NCBI GenBank assembly: GCA_023512835.1
Contig: CM042090.1
Location: 17,289,117 to 17,353,116, forward strand
Length of the DNA: 64,000 nucleotides
Reading direction: 5' to 3'
Source: Taxillus chinensis
Taxonomy: Eukaryota > Streptophyta > Magnoliopsida > Santalales > Loranthaceae
Shown: positions 11,286 to 22,345 of the stretch, piece by piece
Layout: each line of letters starts with the position of its first letter
Position numbering within the stretch: position 1 is the first letter of the stretch
Made by a program: the position numbers and the translations under genes
The notes under the pieces: generated by a model
What the model was told of the DNA's origin: nothing
The model's database searches: none
The model's input: only the letters and a program-made list of their open reading frames with translations

Positions 11286-11896
11286 CCTACGGTGATATCT
11301 ACGAATTTTTAAGTTTTAACTGTAATTAGTGAAAACTTTTTTTTTGCCCACAATGTATTGACAAATATCATGAAGTGAAATTGATCGGATGCAAATACAT
11401 TGTCAGACAAAAGAAAGCAAAATGTTTTAACTAGTAAGGAAAAAGTAAAAGTATAAGCAATAGTGACCGTACATAGTTTTGTCTGTTTTTTTTTTTTTGA
11501 TTTTTGCTTTTCTTTGAAGCAAAAGATAATAATTTTCATCCTATATGATTTTTTTTGTTTTGTTTTTGAGAATGTGTGAAAAAACAGCGACGTTAATTAA
11601 CTCTCGGAGGAAGCACGATCCGAATAAGACGTATTGGGGAAACAGATACAGCAATCGGGAGACAGAAAGAGATACGGTTGTCCAATGGAAATACAAATAC
11701 CTGCGCATACGTACATGCATAAAGATGGTCAGATGCATGGGGATGGGTCAAAGAAGTAACAGGTAGCTAGGTGTCAAATATATAATAAAATTAACTCGAT
11801 CAATATTTTCTCCGTGACCATCGATCGATACTGTCGGAAGAAAAAACTTAATAGCAAAACAAGGGTCAGCTGATGATCAGTATCGTTTTTTTGGGG

Positions 11897-11906
11897 CTAT
11901 ATATAT
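11897..11906 (+). promoter_or_regulatory. TATA box of the right-arm DUF26 gene
   Basis: CTATATATATG about 180 bp upstream of the ATG at 12079, the mirror of the left-arm box. Confidence 0.5.
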
Positions 11907-12025
11907 GAACGCTAGCTGGGCATGTCAGGACCATAACTCACAAATCACAACACAGCAGCCGGCCACAAGCAGCAGGTTAATTAATTTCCTTCCAAAGGGA
12001 AACTCTCCACTACCGTACGCACGTA

Positions 12026-12027
<2 letters not shown>

Positions 12028-12062
<35 letters not shown>
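12028..12062. repeat. (AT)n microsatellite in the 5' leader of the right DUF26 copy
   Basis: About 17 AT units upstream of 'catataatataaaaca' and the ATG. It is an allelic-style length variant of the left-arm run. Confidence 0.85.
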
Positions 12063-12069
<7 letters not shown>

Positions 12070-12078
12070 TATAAAACA

Positions 12079-12813
12079 ATGTCTTCCTCGTCCTACATTT
12101 CCCTCACCCTCCTCGCCGTCGTCCTCGTCCAACTCCAAACCGCCTTAACCGAGCAACCGCTCCACCACACTTGCCGCGGGCAGGGGAAATTCCCCCCTTA
12201 TGGAAGCTTCGCCGCCAGTTTGGAATCAGTCTTCACCACACTCTACAAAAGAATCGAAACAGAAAAGCCGAGCCTCGGCTTCTTCAGCAGCGCCACAAAC
12301 AATAACGAGAGTGCCTACGGACAGGTCCTCTGCAGCGGCAAAGCTTCGCCCGAACGCTGCCAGAGCTGCTTGGCCAATGCCACCCTCGACGCACGCACAC
12401 TCTGCCCCTACGACCGTTCCGTCGTGGTGTGGTACGCTTCCTGCAGCCTCCAGTACTCCAACATCAACTTCTACGGCAAGCTAGACACAAGCAATTACTT
12501 CACCATGGCAAACTCCAAGACCCTCACCGACGCCGCCGATTTCATGAATGTGACCACGTCGTTCCTGAGGGAGCTCTCTACCACAGCCGCCGCCAATGCC
12601 ACCACCAGGTATGCTTCCGGAGCCAAGAAGCTGTTCAAGTATCTGACGCTGTACGGGCTTGCGCAGTGCACTGAAGACCTTTCTCCCCGACAGTGCACCC
12701 AGTGTTTCAACGCCTCCTTTGCCGTGCTTCCGGGAGGGAACAAGCAAGGAGTAAGGAGTATTTTGGAGAAATGCCTCCTGAGATACGAGATTTATCAAAT
12801 CGTACTGGGCTAG
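12079..12813 (+). CDS. Cysteine-rich repeat secretory protein (DUF26), right-arm copy
   Basis: Single-exon 244-residue twin of the gene at 5142-5876. It has the same signal peptide and the same two DUF26 domains, with C-x8-C-x2-C as CSGKASPERCQSC and CTEDLSPRQCTQC, and an open frame throughout. About 11 residue changes separate the twins, some in or beside the first domain's cysteine motif (S/P) and others in surface-like stretches (NNN/NIN, TRN/TSN). The promoter, leader and 3' flank are also shared, so both copies may be expressed. The family acts outside the cell; a specific role is not readable here. Confidence 0.93.
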   Translation: MSSSSYISLTLLAVVLVQLQTALTEQPLHHTCRGQGKFPPYGSFAASLESVFTTLYKRIETEKPSLGFFSSATNNNESAYGQVLCSGKASPERCQSCLANATLDARTLCPYDRSVVVWYASCSLQYSNINFYGKLDTSNYFTMANSKTLTDAADFMNVTTSFLRELSTTAAANATTRYASGAKKLFKYLTLYGLAQCTEDLSPRQCTQCFNASFAVLPGGNKQGVRSILEKCLLRYEIYQIVLG

Positions 12814-13182
12814 CATATATATATATATATATACATACATACATGTGCTCATCACCAGCTGTGTAACTGCATGCATGCGCGCGCCTTCCGCCTTCCTTGA
12901 TACAATTTTAATTACTTAGTAGCTTCCAAAACCCCCGGGAAATTTAATTTTTCCGGCCGGTGGGGCAAGCTGCAAAATTATAGACCTAATTAATACTTTT
13001 AAATAATTATGCTCACGCTTTTTAAGTATTTTATAATTATAATTCTCTTCATCAAAGTCCCCAGCCATCCAATAATATTGACAAATAATCAACACCTACG
13101 CACGCGCGTACGTATTATTCGGATTGCATATATGCACCACCAGTTTTTTTTTCTGCCCTATTCACAATTCGTTGCTGTCTTT

Positions 13183-13395
13183 TATAGCCATCTTGGGTCA
13201 GACTGCTTTCTGGGTGATGGTAGTCTTGGTAAGGTCTACAGGGGCCAGTTAGAGGATAGCGGTGAGGTTACACGTATTAGACAAATTTCTGCTGTCCAAA
13301 GCAATGAGATCCAATTCATGCACGCTAAAAGCAACCTAAAAAAACGGTACATAAACAAATCCCCACTGGAAAATTATTATGTCGCCCAAAACTGA
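13183..13395 (+). pseudogene. Receptor-kinase domain fragment
   Basis: The plus-strand frame reads ...FLGDGSLGKVYRGQLED, a glycine-rich loop (GDGSLG) and the start of a kinase N-lobe like that of LRR receptor-like kinases (FLGEGSxGKxYRGxLEDG). The VAIK-type lysine strand is replaced (VTRIRQIS), and similarity stops within about 60 residues. No C-lobe follows. It starts about 120 bp outside the end of the inverted duplication. I read it as a pseudogene scrap; it could also be one exon of a decayed gene. Confidence 0.5.
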
Positions 13396-13708
13396 CCAAG
13401 CTCGGAGTTGGTGGTCGCTGTAAAATATATAAAAATGTTGATTCAATCCATCGTCCCTGTTTGTAGATCAGAAAAACAGTCTGGATGATGTTGACTTTGG
13501 ATTTAATCCTTCTTTTTCAGGAGGGGCTTGGTCCACAGGAAAAGCTTTGCTCTGACTACAAATGCTATCTGAAAAAGAAAACCCCCATGACAAATCTGGG
13601 TAAGGAATCATGCTGACAAACTAAGTAAATAATGGCAATACAAAGAGTCTCAGCCTCTACTTGAGTCTGGAAATTTGGGCAAGGATGGTTCTGACCTTCA
13701 CAGCGCAT

Positions 13709-16700
13709 TCAGGCAGGAACATAAGACTCTAACATCAATTGAGCTGGGGAAGGTGATGTGATTTCAACAATCAAATATGTATATTTCCACTGCTTCTCTA
13801 CCTTGTCCTTGAACATCTCTGAATACACTTTGCCGCTCCCGTGGGGCCCACGAACAAAGAAATGGACCTGTTCGTAATTGGTCAGAAATCTCATATACAG
13901 GGCATCCGTGAAACATTTCATATAGAAGAATTTATAGTGAGGTACCTCAACATGCTCAACCCCATCTTCATCAGTCCAAATCCTATTGGGAATCCGTTGC
14001 CGAGCAGCACGATTCCGGCTTTCCTGGCCGTACCCCGTAACAGGTGAACCTATTCTCACTCGGACCTGATGCAGAGTAAATGTAAAACAATGTGCTGCAA
14101 AAGCAGTGACAGTATTTAGGAACGTACATTAATTTAGGATATCACATATACGAGGCTGGAAGGGCCAGGGAAAGAAGAATGTATAATTGGGCCATGCCAT
14201 ATCAATTCATAAATAAGTTGGCAAATTTCGCAATGTCAATCTATATGTGAATCAACGAAACATACACACGCTCATACCCAAGCAAAAAAAAAAAAAAAAA
14301 CTAGTGGAACCAGATTTATTGTTGTTCTTAACGACATCAAAACTTTATAGATGATTCTTTAAAATGAATGGAATGGGAAGTTCAAAACTAAACCGACTGC
14401 AAACCAAAAGCCCATACTATGCAATAAGTAAATTGAGAAAACATGAGGGGAGCATGCAGAACTGACGTTGAGACAAATACATAACCATCACTCTGGGAGC
14501 CTGCTAAATTAAGTCACAAGGAAGAATTCTGAGGAATATAGATAGCTTTTATATAGCCCATCCCCAGAACAATTACAACGTGTCTTCCTAGAAAATTGGT
14601 TAGCGGTCGTGTTTTGAATTAGCAGTAACACCAACAAGACATAAAGATATGAATTTAACATACCTGACTGTCGTTCTGAACTCTTGTCAAAGACTTTCCA
14701 AAAATCTTGTACCTACACATTATAGTTTTGAAAACCAATGAATTCAAAAAGGATAGGTAGCCCTCTAAACCCAAAGTTCTTACTGTATAACATAATTTAG
14801 CTCAATAATTGAAACTATTACTCCTTCGGTTGAAATATAAGCTCTTTGAAAACAGCATATCCAGCCGCTGCTGCAATGCCAAGCCCGGCAAGAATGATAA
14901 CGGTGTATGAAGCCCCCTCTGTGAAGGTCACGGGTTTCTCTGGGATATTATAAGTAGGAGCATCGAAGGGATCATCAACAGTTGATATGTCCTTTCTAGA
15001 CTGCTGTAAAATAGACAGAAACATAAGCTAAATCACATCAGAAACCTCAACTCTATCACCTAGATAGGATCGAAGGCCCAAGGATAGATATGCTGTGAGA
15101 AGTTTCCACGTGAAAAGGTGTGTTTCATTTGAATGAAGATGCCATTTTTATATCACCTAGATAGGGTTGGGGTCAGAGGACGGAGGACAGCTATGCTGCG
15201 AAAATTCTCCACATGAAAAAATGTTTTCATTTGAATGCAGAGGCCACTTTTTAGATTGAAAGTGAAATATAGGATCTTCTAATAGGATGAAGTTGGCTTT
15301 TTCAATAATTTATTGAAGATACCAATAAAACCACTTCATTATTGGGACAAAGGAAATCACACCTTTGAAAAGAAAAAAGGTAGTTTATTTGAAAATTATA
15401 CAAGGTGACTTCATCATTTTATGTTTCTCTTTATTCAAATGATTGTCATTTTAGTGAACGCGCCTTCAATGGCTAAAAGAAAAAGTCAGTCCAGCTTCTC
15501 AGAGGGAAATTTTTAGCTATCAAATGGAAATTTAAAGTCTTACTCGAGGAATAACACAATCAACATGCTAGGACATTAGTCACTAAATCATCATGATAGA
15601 CAAAAGAGCAAAAGAAGAGCTCCAGCTAGTTATTGCTAACTAATCATATGGACAAGGTTGTAAAATTGCCAATAATTAGTTCTCCTCTGGCATGTATTAA
15701 ACTGCAATGTGGAATAGACCACAGCTTCCGACTACCAGGATGAAGATAAGAAATAACTAGAAACAACTCGAGAAGTTTAATTCAAAACTCAAACCTGGGA
15801 CTTGTCTTCTCTTGGAGGCCCAGAAGCTGTTGATGCAAAGTACCTAGCAAAGCAAGGAGCCATAGGATTTGCTGCTCTACTTTCAATGAGCTGGTAAGCT
15901 GATTGAAAGCATGCACCATGTTCTCTAGACTTTTGCAGTCTAAAAAGAACTGAAAATCCGGCTACAATTAGCATCAGTAAATAAACAGAAAAATAATTAA
16001 CCTATAGGCTATAACACACTATAATTCCCTCTTTCCCATGGTGGGTTTGTAATCCTGTCGTCCACTTTCAGAAATGCCATTTACCGTTAGAGGACATAAA
16101 CATAATTCAAATAATTAAAAAAAACAGTAATTGTTTCTCTCTGTTTGCACTAAGTCTTCATCTTTGCTGATGCTGGTTCTGCAATCATTCCTTCTTTGAA
16201 ATCTGCCTAATTTCCTCTCTCAATAGCTCGCACCAAAATATTATAAAATAGAATTGGGCTCCAAGACGTCCTAGGTTTCTGCTTAACCTTCTACACAGCA
16301 CCAGCATCATGATGAAAGTTTGATAATTTTCCAGAATCCTAGAATGCAAGACCGTTAAGCATAAAAGACATGGCCATTTCCATACTCAATTTATCATCTA
16401 CAGTATAAACTTTCATGGTTCATTATCCACCAATCATGAATGTTAACCAAATCACTGAAATTTTTTTTTATAAGTAACCAAATCACAGAAAAACTTATGA
16501 TGGTTTATTGTTATTTGCCTCTTGGCATCTCTTTTCAATCTCAATTTTCATCAGAAAGATCTTACTACCATTGACCTGATGACTGACACTAACGAAGCAA
16601 TTTAAAAAAACTTTTTAAAAAATAATACTAATATTATTCTTGAACTTATAAAGAGATATGATTATTATAGTTAAAAGTATGCTAATTAGAAGCAAACGTC

Positions 16701-18274
16701 AACAGAAAATTTTATTAACCTTCAGCTCCAGCTACATCCTGCAAAATATCACGAGAGGGAAAATAGCAATGAGTCTTCAGTTGTGCCCTAAGAGAACATA
16801 CAATGTGATAACATTAAAAAAACAAACAAACAAATAAAAATCTTAACCTTTGTGATATGATTGGCGACAGCAGTAGGTTGTTTAACACAGCCAAACTTCA
16901 ATACCATCTGTAAAAGCACAACTATCAGAGGGCATTGTTTTCAAAAATGCAACTTTAATGCTGCATGCAATTGCATATCCAGATTTATGGGTCTAAACCA
17001 ACCCATTGTCAAACCTTGCCAAACAAGCATAGACGAAAAGTTTTCTTCATGAACTCTTCATCCCCATGAAGCACCAATAAGGTTAATATGATGTGTGAAT
17101 GGACAAAAGGTTATTACTGTTGAAATTTCAGGATGAAAAGCTTTCTTCATGCACTCTTCAGCCACATGAAGCACCAATATGGCTAATATGATGCGACTTG
17201 GACAAGAGGTTATTACTGTTTTAGAAATTTCAGAATGCTATTACAAGTATTCTTGTTTAAGCTTTTTTAACAAAGAGCCTAAGAGTAGCAAAGTGAGGCA
17301 ATGAGACTGCTCAACTTGATTTTACAAACCAGGTGAGAAACCAATTATGAGCCTAAACTGAGGTTTACTAAATTTACCCAAGCTGAGCTTAGTGGCTAGC
17401 ACAGTTAGCATGCCCATGTGACTGACTAACGGTGCACCTGCAAGTAGCATGAGAATCGGGAAGGGGTTCGACGAGTAAATTGAAACAGAATGCAATTTAT
17501 ACTAAATACATAAATGGAGTGAGTTGAATACTTGTGCGATCAGGGCTGGCCCCAGGGTTGTGCCTTGGGCTTTCAAATTTTAACTCAAAAAAGAGCCCCC
17601 ATCTAACTGATCGAATTTAGTAGATAATAAATCTCAAGGCCCCAAATTTAATAAGTAAATATAAATATTTTTTAATCTTAATTCTTAAAATGTATATGAG
17701 ATAAAGGACCCCAATCTGAATTTCGCCTTGAACTCCTTAAATCTCAAGGCTAACCTTATGAGCAATCACAATTGCTAGAGATAAGCACATTTTAGAGCAT
17801 ACAAAAAAGAACAAATATCCTAATCACATGTGAAAAACAGAATCATAACATAAAAGTATTTTAGGCTTCCTGTTTCACTGGAAAGCTGGAGCACAAATTG
17901 AAAAAAAGACACTTAAAGTCCATTCCGACATACTCATTATCCAAACTCCAGTCAATTGACAATGTCAATGAGAATGGGAATCAAAGTTAAAGGACTTAAT
18001 GAATTTTTTTTTTTGAAAAACTTTCTCATCAAGCTAACTGAATGATCAAATCAAAGTGACATATAATCATCAACTAAACTCAACTACTAGTACCAAAAAC
18101 AAAAATTACTTGCCAAAATAACAATGCAAAAACAAATAAATAAATAAATGAGTTGGAATACTTGACTAAACATAACAAACACGGACGCTAGTGATGAGCC
18201 CATTATGATATAGAACTACATCTTACCTTCTTCCCAGCTTCTCTCAGGACATTCCGGGCGAGATAAGCGGCCAT
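13709..18274 (-). CDS. TIM21: TIM21-like mitochondrial import inner membrane translocase subunit
   Basis: TIM21 tethers the TIM23 presequence translocase of the inner mitochondrial membrane to the TOM complex and respiratory complexes. Exons (minus): 18274-18227, 16907-16848, 16738-16720, 15961-15795, 15003-14822, 14712-14664, 14065-13946, 13867-13709. All junctions are GT-AG and phases join, giving 267 residues, close to the usual plant length. An N-terminal basic stretch ([16 protein letters not shown]) suits a presequence. A membrane span lies at about residues 131-152 ([20 protein letters not shown]). The intermembrane-space TIM21 domain follows, with conserved [30 protein letters not shown] and [11 protein letters not shown] blocks. 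Exon 3 is only 19 nt. The last intron (13945-13868) is 78 nt, in frame and stop-free; keeping it would add 26 residues between HVE and VHFF. Start: first ATG in frame, fitting a short exon 1. Confidence 0.9.
15057..15255. repeat. Tandem duplication of about 97 bp in a TIM21 intron
   Basis: Units begin 'cacctagatagg' at 15057 and 15154 and share 'tatgctg', 'catttgaatg' and the 'gccattttt' tail, with about 20-25% divergence by eye. Lies between exons 4 and 5. Confidence 0.75.
17035..17238. repeat. Tandem duplication of about 100 bp in TIM21 intron 1
   Basis: Units begin 'gaaaag' at 17035 and 17135 and share 'tttcttcatg', 'catgaagcaccaata', 'taatatgatg' and 'ggttattactgtt'. Confidence 0.8.
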
Positions 18275-19511
18275 CTTCTTCTGCCTTAGTTTTGTTGCAA
18301 ACACTGCCCCAATATTGAAAAAAAATAGAAAGACTAAACTGCATCACTTAGTGAGTAATTAAGAATTGATATATACAAACAAAAACATCAAACATAACCC
18401 TAAATCACAAAAGACAAAAAAATTAAAACCAAATTATTAGTGTTCCTTTAACTTAGTAGGAGTGAATTACAGCCAAGAGGCATAGCATAACCAAAGAACA
18501 ACAATCATGAATCCAAACATTCATTTGAAATACTAGTTCAATCTCATGATTCAAACACTATCTAGTTTGGAAGACAGCATTAAAAATCACGTTAGGACAA
18601 GAGAGAGAGTCAGTGACCTGCAAAGCTTAGGGTAGCTGCACAATAAATATTATGCATTGCTTCTACCAATGATCTCGATCAATGCCATCCGTGGCTCACT
18701 TCTGATCATCTCTCTTACATCTCAACCCTCATGTAGAACCATACCCTGCAATTCACAGGTGACTGATTCTATCTTCCCCTTATGCTTTTCAGGCTCAGGG
18801 GTGAGGTTTATGCTCTTTCTCTCTCTCCCATTTTACAGTCTCTGTTCTTGTTCCTGGTTGTTGAACATAGGGTTGAATGTCCCAAGAGCATTGATTTTTC
18901 ATTTAGTGTGTGTTTTACCAGGCCATTGTGATTTTGGTTGTGCCCCTTTACCATAACCCACTCCTAATATCGCTAATTTGAAGGAACATTCATAAATTTT
19001 GTTTTGTTTTTGTAATTCAGGGTAATGTTTGATATTTTTGTTTAATATATTTAATTAGTCCTTATGCAATGCAGTTTGGGTCTTTCTAAAGACAACTAAG
19101 AAGAAGAAGAAGGCTGCTCATCTCACCCATAATTTCCTGAGAGGAGCTGGAAAGGAAATAAGATGCAGTTCTACATTATAATGTGCCCATCACTAGCCAC
19201 AGCGATTGTTATGTTTACTCAAGTACTCAACTAGTCAACTTACTTCCTTTATTTATTTATTTATTTTGGCATTGTGGTCTTGGCAACTGTTTTTTGTTTC
19301 TGCCTTTCTGGTATGAGCAGATGAGCTTAGTTGGTGACTAGACTTCACTTTGATTTGATTGTACAAAGTACATATAGGTTTAATTGAATTTTTCTCCATC
19401 GTTTCCATTCTCTCTGGCTGACACTAACAGCTGACAGGGTTTTGGATATTGAGTGTGTTGGAATGGATGGACTGTAAGTGTCATCTCTTCAACTTCAGCT
19501 TTGGGGTCAAA
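18275..19511. other. Upstream region of TIM21, no further gene seen
   Basis: Holds the TIM21 leader and promoter (probable leader at about 18275-18330), then AT-rich DNA. A plus-strand open frame at 18657-18956 has hydrophobic composition but no recognised family, and is probably chance. Confidence 0.45.
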
Positions 19512-19744
19512 CTTAGGATATGTTTTTGGTCCGGATGTTTTCTGTTTTAGTTTTTAAAATGTGTTAGTTGTTTTCAAATACAGAAAATAAAAAACTGAAA
19601 AAATAAAAAATTGTTTATACTTTTTAGGTCCTAAATGATGAAAACAACATTTTGTTATTTTTAGTTTTATGTTTTCTATACTCGAAAATAACTATTACAT
19701 TTTAAAAATGAAAATAAAAATAGGCAAAATAAATATACCCTAAA
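19512..19744. mobile_element. MITE-like element, about 230 bp
   Basis: The ends 'ttaggatatgttt' and 'aaatataccctaa' are imperfect inverted repeats (11 of 13). The interior is A/T-rich with repeated 'gaaaataaaa' phrases. Short inverted-repeat elements with this base make-up are common in plants. No target duplication was defined. Confidence 0.45.
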
Positions 19745-20209
19745 ACACTTTCACAATACTGTTCTGTTTTCCACAAACATGGAATTCAATCATGATTGAG
19801 ATATTTTGCGTGACCTAAAAATGTTAAAAATCAGGAGTAAATTATTAAAATTTAATATTAGACGTGTCCAACTAATGATAATAATGCTAAAAAATTCAAA
19901 CAGCCCTGCATTTTTGATGATGTCTGGCTTTTCCAATTGTGTGTGGAAAGTTACACACCACAATATAAAGCATGAAAAATCACAGAATCTTAATAATAAA
20001 GCGAAAGTCAATCCTTTATACAAGGAAACGCCTATTAAAAATTTCACGGGAAATATAAAAACCGAACAAAACCTCGAATTTTGGGGTATATTTAAACAAT
20101 CCAGACATGTAGATTTATAAGCATTAAAATTAATGGTAGCTGAATAAGTTGAGCACGTCCATTATATCAAGAAAAGATTGTATTTTTCTTACATTGGGTT
20201 GTCGGGTTC
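19745..20209. other. AT-rich intergenic
   Basis: Two overlapping open frames on opposite strands, neither with recognisable domains. Nothing supported. Confidence 0.4.
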
Positions 20210-20450
20210 AAAAGCTCTTGAGTTGCCGAAACCGAAATGGGGTCAGCCGCCGTGGTAGCGCCGTCTCCACGGTGGAGATACGACGGTGGCGGTCACCTGA
20301 GCACGGCGGCAGGGTGGTGGTGGGGGTGGTGCAGGTGCGGTCGATGTGGTGTATATAGACGGCGATAGAGGCGCGACGTGGTCGAAGCAGCTCTGGGGTG
20401 GACGGCGTCGAGTGCGGCGCGGCAGGAGGCAGAGCCGAGGGATTTTAATA
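20210..20450. other. GC-rich island of unknown origin
   Basis: About 240 bp of GC-rich, CG-dinucleotide-rich DNA ('cggtggcggtcacctg') stands sharply in AT-rich surroundings. Frames on both strands stay open for 60-90 codons but show only Pro/Arg-rich low complexity. It could be a captured gene fragment or a decayed first exon. Confidence 0.45.
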
Positions 20451-22001
20451 AATATTATTATATGTAAAACGCTTCTTGCAAAAACACATGGCCTCGTTCT
20501 TAAATTTAAATACCAATATACCATAACTGTCTTTTAAACCAAAATTTTATTGAGATTTATTTTTTATAATAAATTACTTTAAATATTCGTTTAGAACGCA
20601 GCAGCTTAGTCTAATGCATTTTTATATGTATTTTATGCTTTAAAATATCAAAATATATACTTTTGTGAAATAAAATAGTATTTTAGCTGTATTATATCAT
20701 GAGTATAATAATTAAAAAAAAATTATTACGATGTGAACATTTATTGGAGATTTTATCGGATAATCATTATACCATTAATAAGAAAAATATTTAAATTTTG
20801 AAATATCAAATTTGGTTATTTTATTTTAAATATTTGAAAGATAAATTTATATATTTATACTTTAATTATTGATAATTATTTTCCTAAACAATCTCTCAAA
20901 TTACCTTTACCCTGTACTCTGTATGGCACCATGTATCTAACTCAAAATATAAACCCATATTTGACCAATAAAGTCGCCCCTAACACTATGGCTCAAGGAA
21001 CTATTGTGTTGTCTTTGAGGCTTTAATCAAGTATGAGAGAACTTGACCCCCATCCCCTAATACTACACCTAAGTGCCATTTTTGCACAAATCACGTATTA
21101 ACAAACAACCATCAATAACTAGCTACCAACTAACCAAGTCAATCAAACTAAACATCCATCCAAACAGTTTTGACTTATAGTTCTATATCAAACAACTATT
21201 AGGGTCTATGTTCTCCTATCATTATGTATTCATCAATCAATCAAATAATACTTCATAGCAACGATAATATTAGCGACATTAAACATATATATCAAGGATG
21301 GAATGACAACAAAATATTAATAATTAAATTAAATACTAAAAATTTTTAATGTAAGGGTTTTTGATTAAGAATGTTATTTTGGTTGAAATTGTATGTTTCA
21401 TAATAAGACCAAAAATGGATTGATGCCTCTTGACTCCTTTTTAATATTAGAACAGCTCTTAAACAAGATATATAAATTGGAATAACCTATTTTTTCCACA
21501 AGAGGATTGCTCTTCATAATTTCAAGGCTACTTTGGAAATTTTAAGTTCAAACCATAACAAAAACTCGAAAAACAATAATAGCGGTGGTGTTGTGATTGG
21601 AGTCATAATTTCTAAAAAATGGGTTAAAATATGATACAATCAGTAAAACTAAAGCTACGGTTTAAATCAAATAGGTCGCACAATTATTCATTTTCTAAAA
21701 TATACTAGTAAAGTTAGTATTTAATATTATTAATCTCTATAATTATTTAAAATTATAATGTCATAAGTTAAACTTATTTAGTCAATTATTAAAAAAACTT
21801 TATCACCATTAATATATCCTTTCAATTCAGTATTTTTCTAAGAGCTTTTTGTGCTATTATTTTCAAATTTTAAAGATAACAAAAAGTTTTTTTCCCAAAA
21901 GAATTATGTGTTTGCGGTGATATTGAAATTTGAACACCATACAATTTAGTATGATCCTACCATTCATGTTACATTTGATTTCGTCATATTTATTAACCTA
22001 A
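20451..22001. other. AT-rich intergenic
   Basis: No coding or structured element recognised. Homopolymer-rich DNA throughout. Confidence 0.5.
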
Positions 22002-22345
22002 GAGCATCCATAATAGGTTTGCTATAATTTAATTTTTCACATAATTTAGGGAAAAAAACATACAAAATCATCAAAAACTCATTTGCAGCAAGTTCTCCAA
22101 TATAGGGATTTACTATTCATCCCTAAATATTTTTCCTATAATTTTTTAATTTATATATTAAACTTGTAACTTTTTGATTAGTTATAATAAATGAAAGGAT
22201 TATAGAGAAATAATATAAAATAAATTAAATAATAAATGTAGATAAAAATGAGGAATGAGATGTTTGACGTTTTTGAAAACTAAGCAAGTTTTTTACTATT
22301 CATCCCTAAAATAGGGATAAAATACCAAAGTTGATGTGGATGCTC
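22002..22345. mobile_element. PIF/Harbinger-type MITE, 344 bp
   Basis: Perfect 9-bp terminal inverted repeats GAGCATCCA / TGGATGCTC are flanked on both sides by TAA, the 3-bp target duplication typical of PIF/Harbinger (Tourist) elements. The interior is AT-rich and non-coding, with two 'actattcatccctaaa' phrases in sub-terminal positions. Confidence 0.75.

Larger units (their letters stand above)
10602..13062 (-). repeat. Right arm of the large inverted duplication
   Basis: Reverse complement of 4879-7361 along its full length. It includes the inner 'gaaaatgtatcattatgtg' edge, the fold-back module, the poly-T/poly-A stretch, promoter, DUF26 gene and 3' flank to about 'aaagtccccag'. Length is 2.46 kb against 2.48 kb on the left. 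Confidence 0.9.

Noticed and set aside
11144..11329. 61-residue frame across the CTCGAG module, also at 7405-7587 on the other strand
   Set aside because: Follows the repeat arm and carries no domain; conservation is explained by DNA duplication.
11545..11766. Conserved frames in both palindrome arms upstream of the DUF26 genes
   Set aside because: They occur on both strands of the duplicated promoter region and run through poly-T; shared because the DNA is duplicated.
17540..17760. 'ggctggccccaggg' and 'caaggcccc' phrases resembling a known plant transposon end
   Set aside because: Only loose similarity and no paired end or target duplication found.
18657..18956. 99-codon hydrophobic frame upstream of TIM21
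   Set aside because: Low complexity, no family, no TATA or splice context; probably chance.
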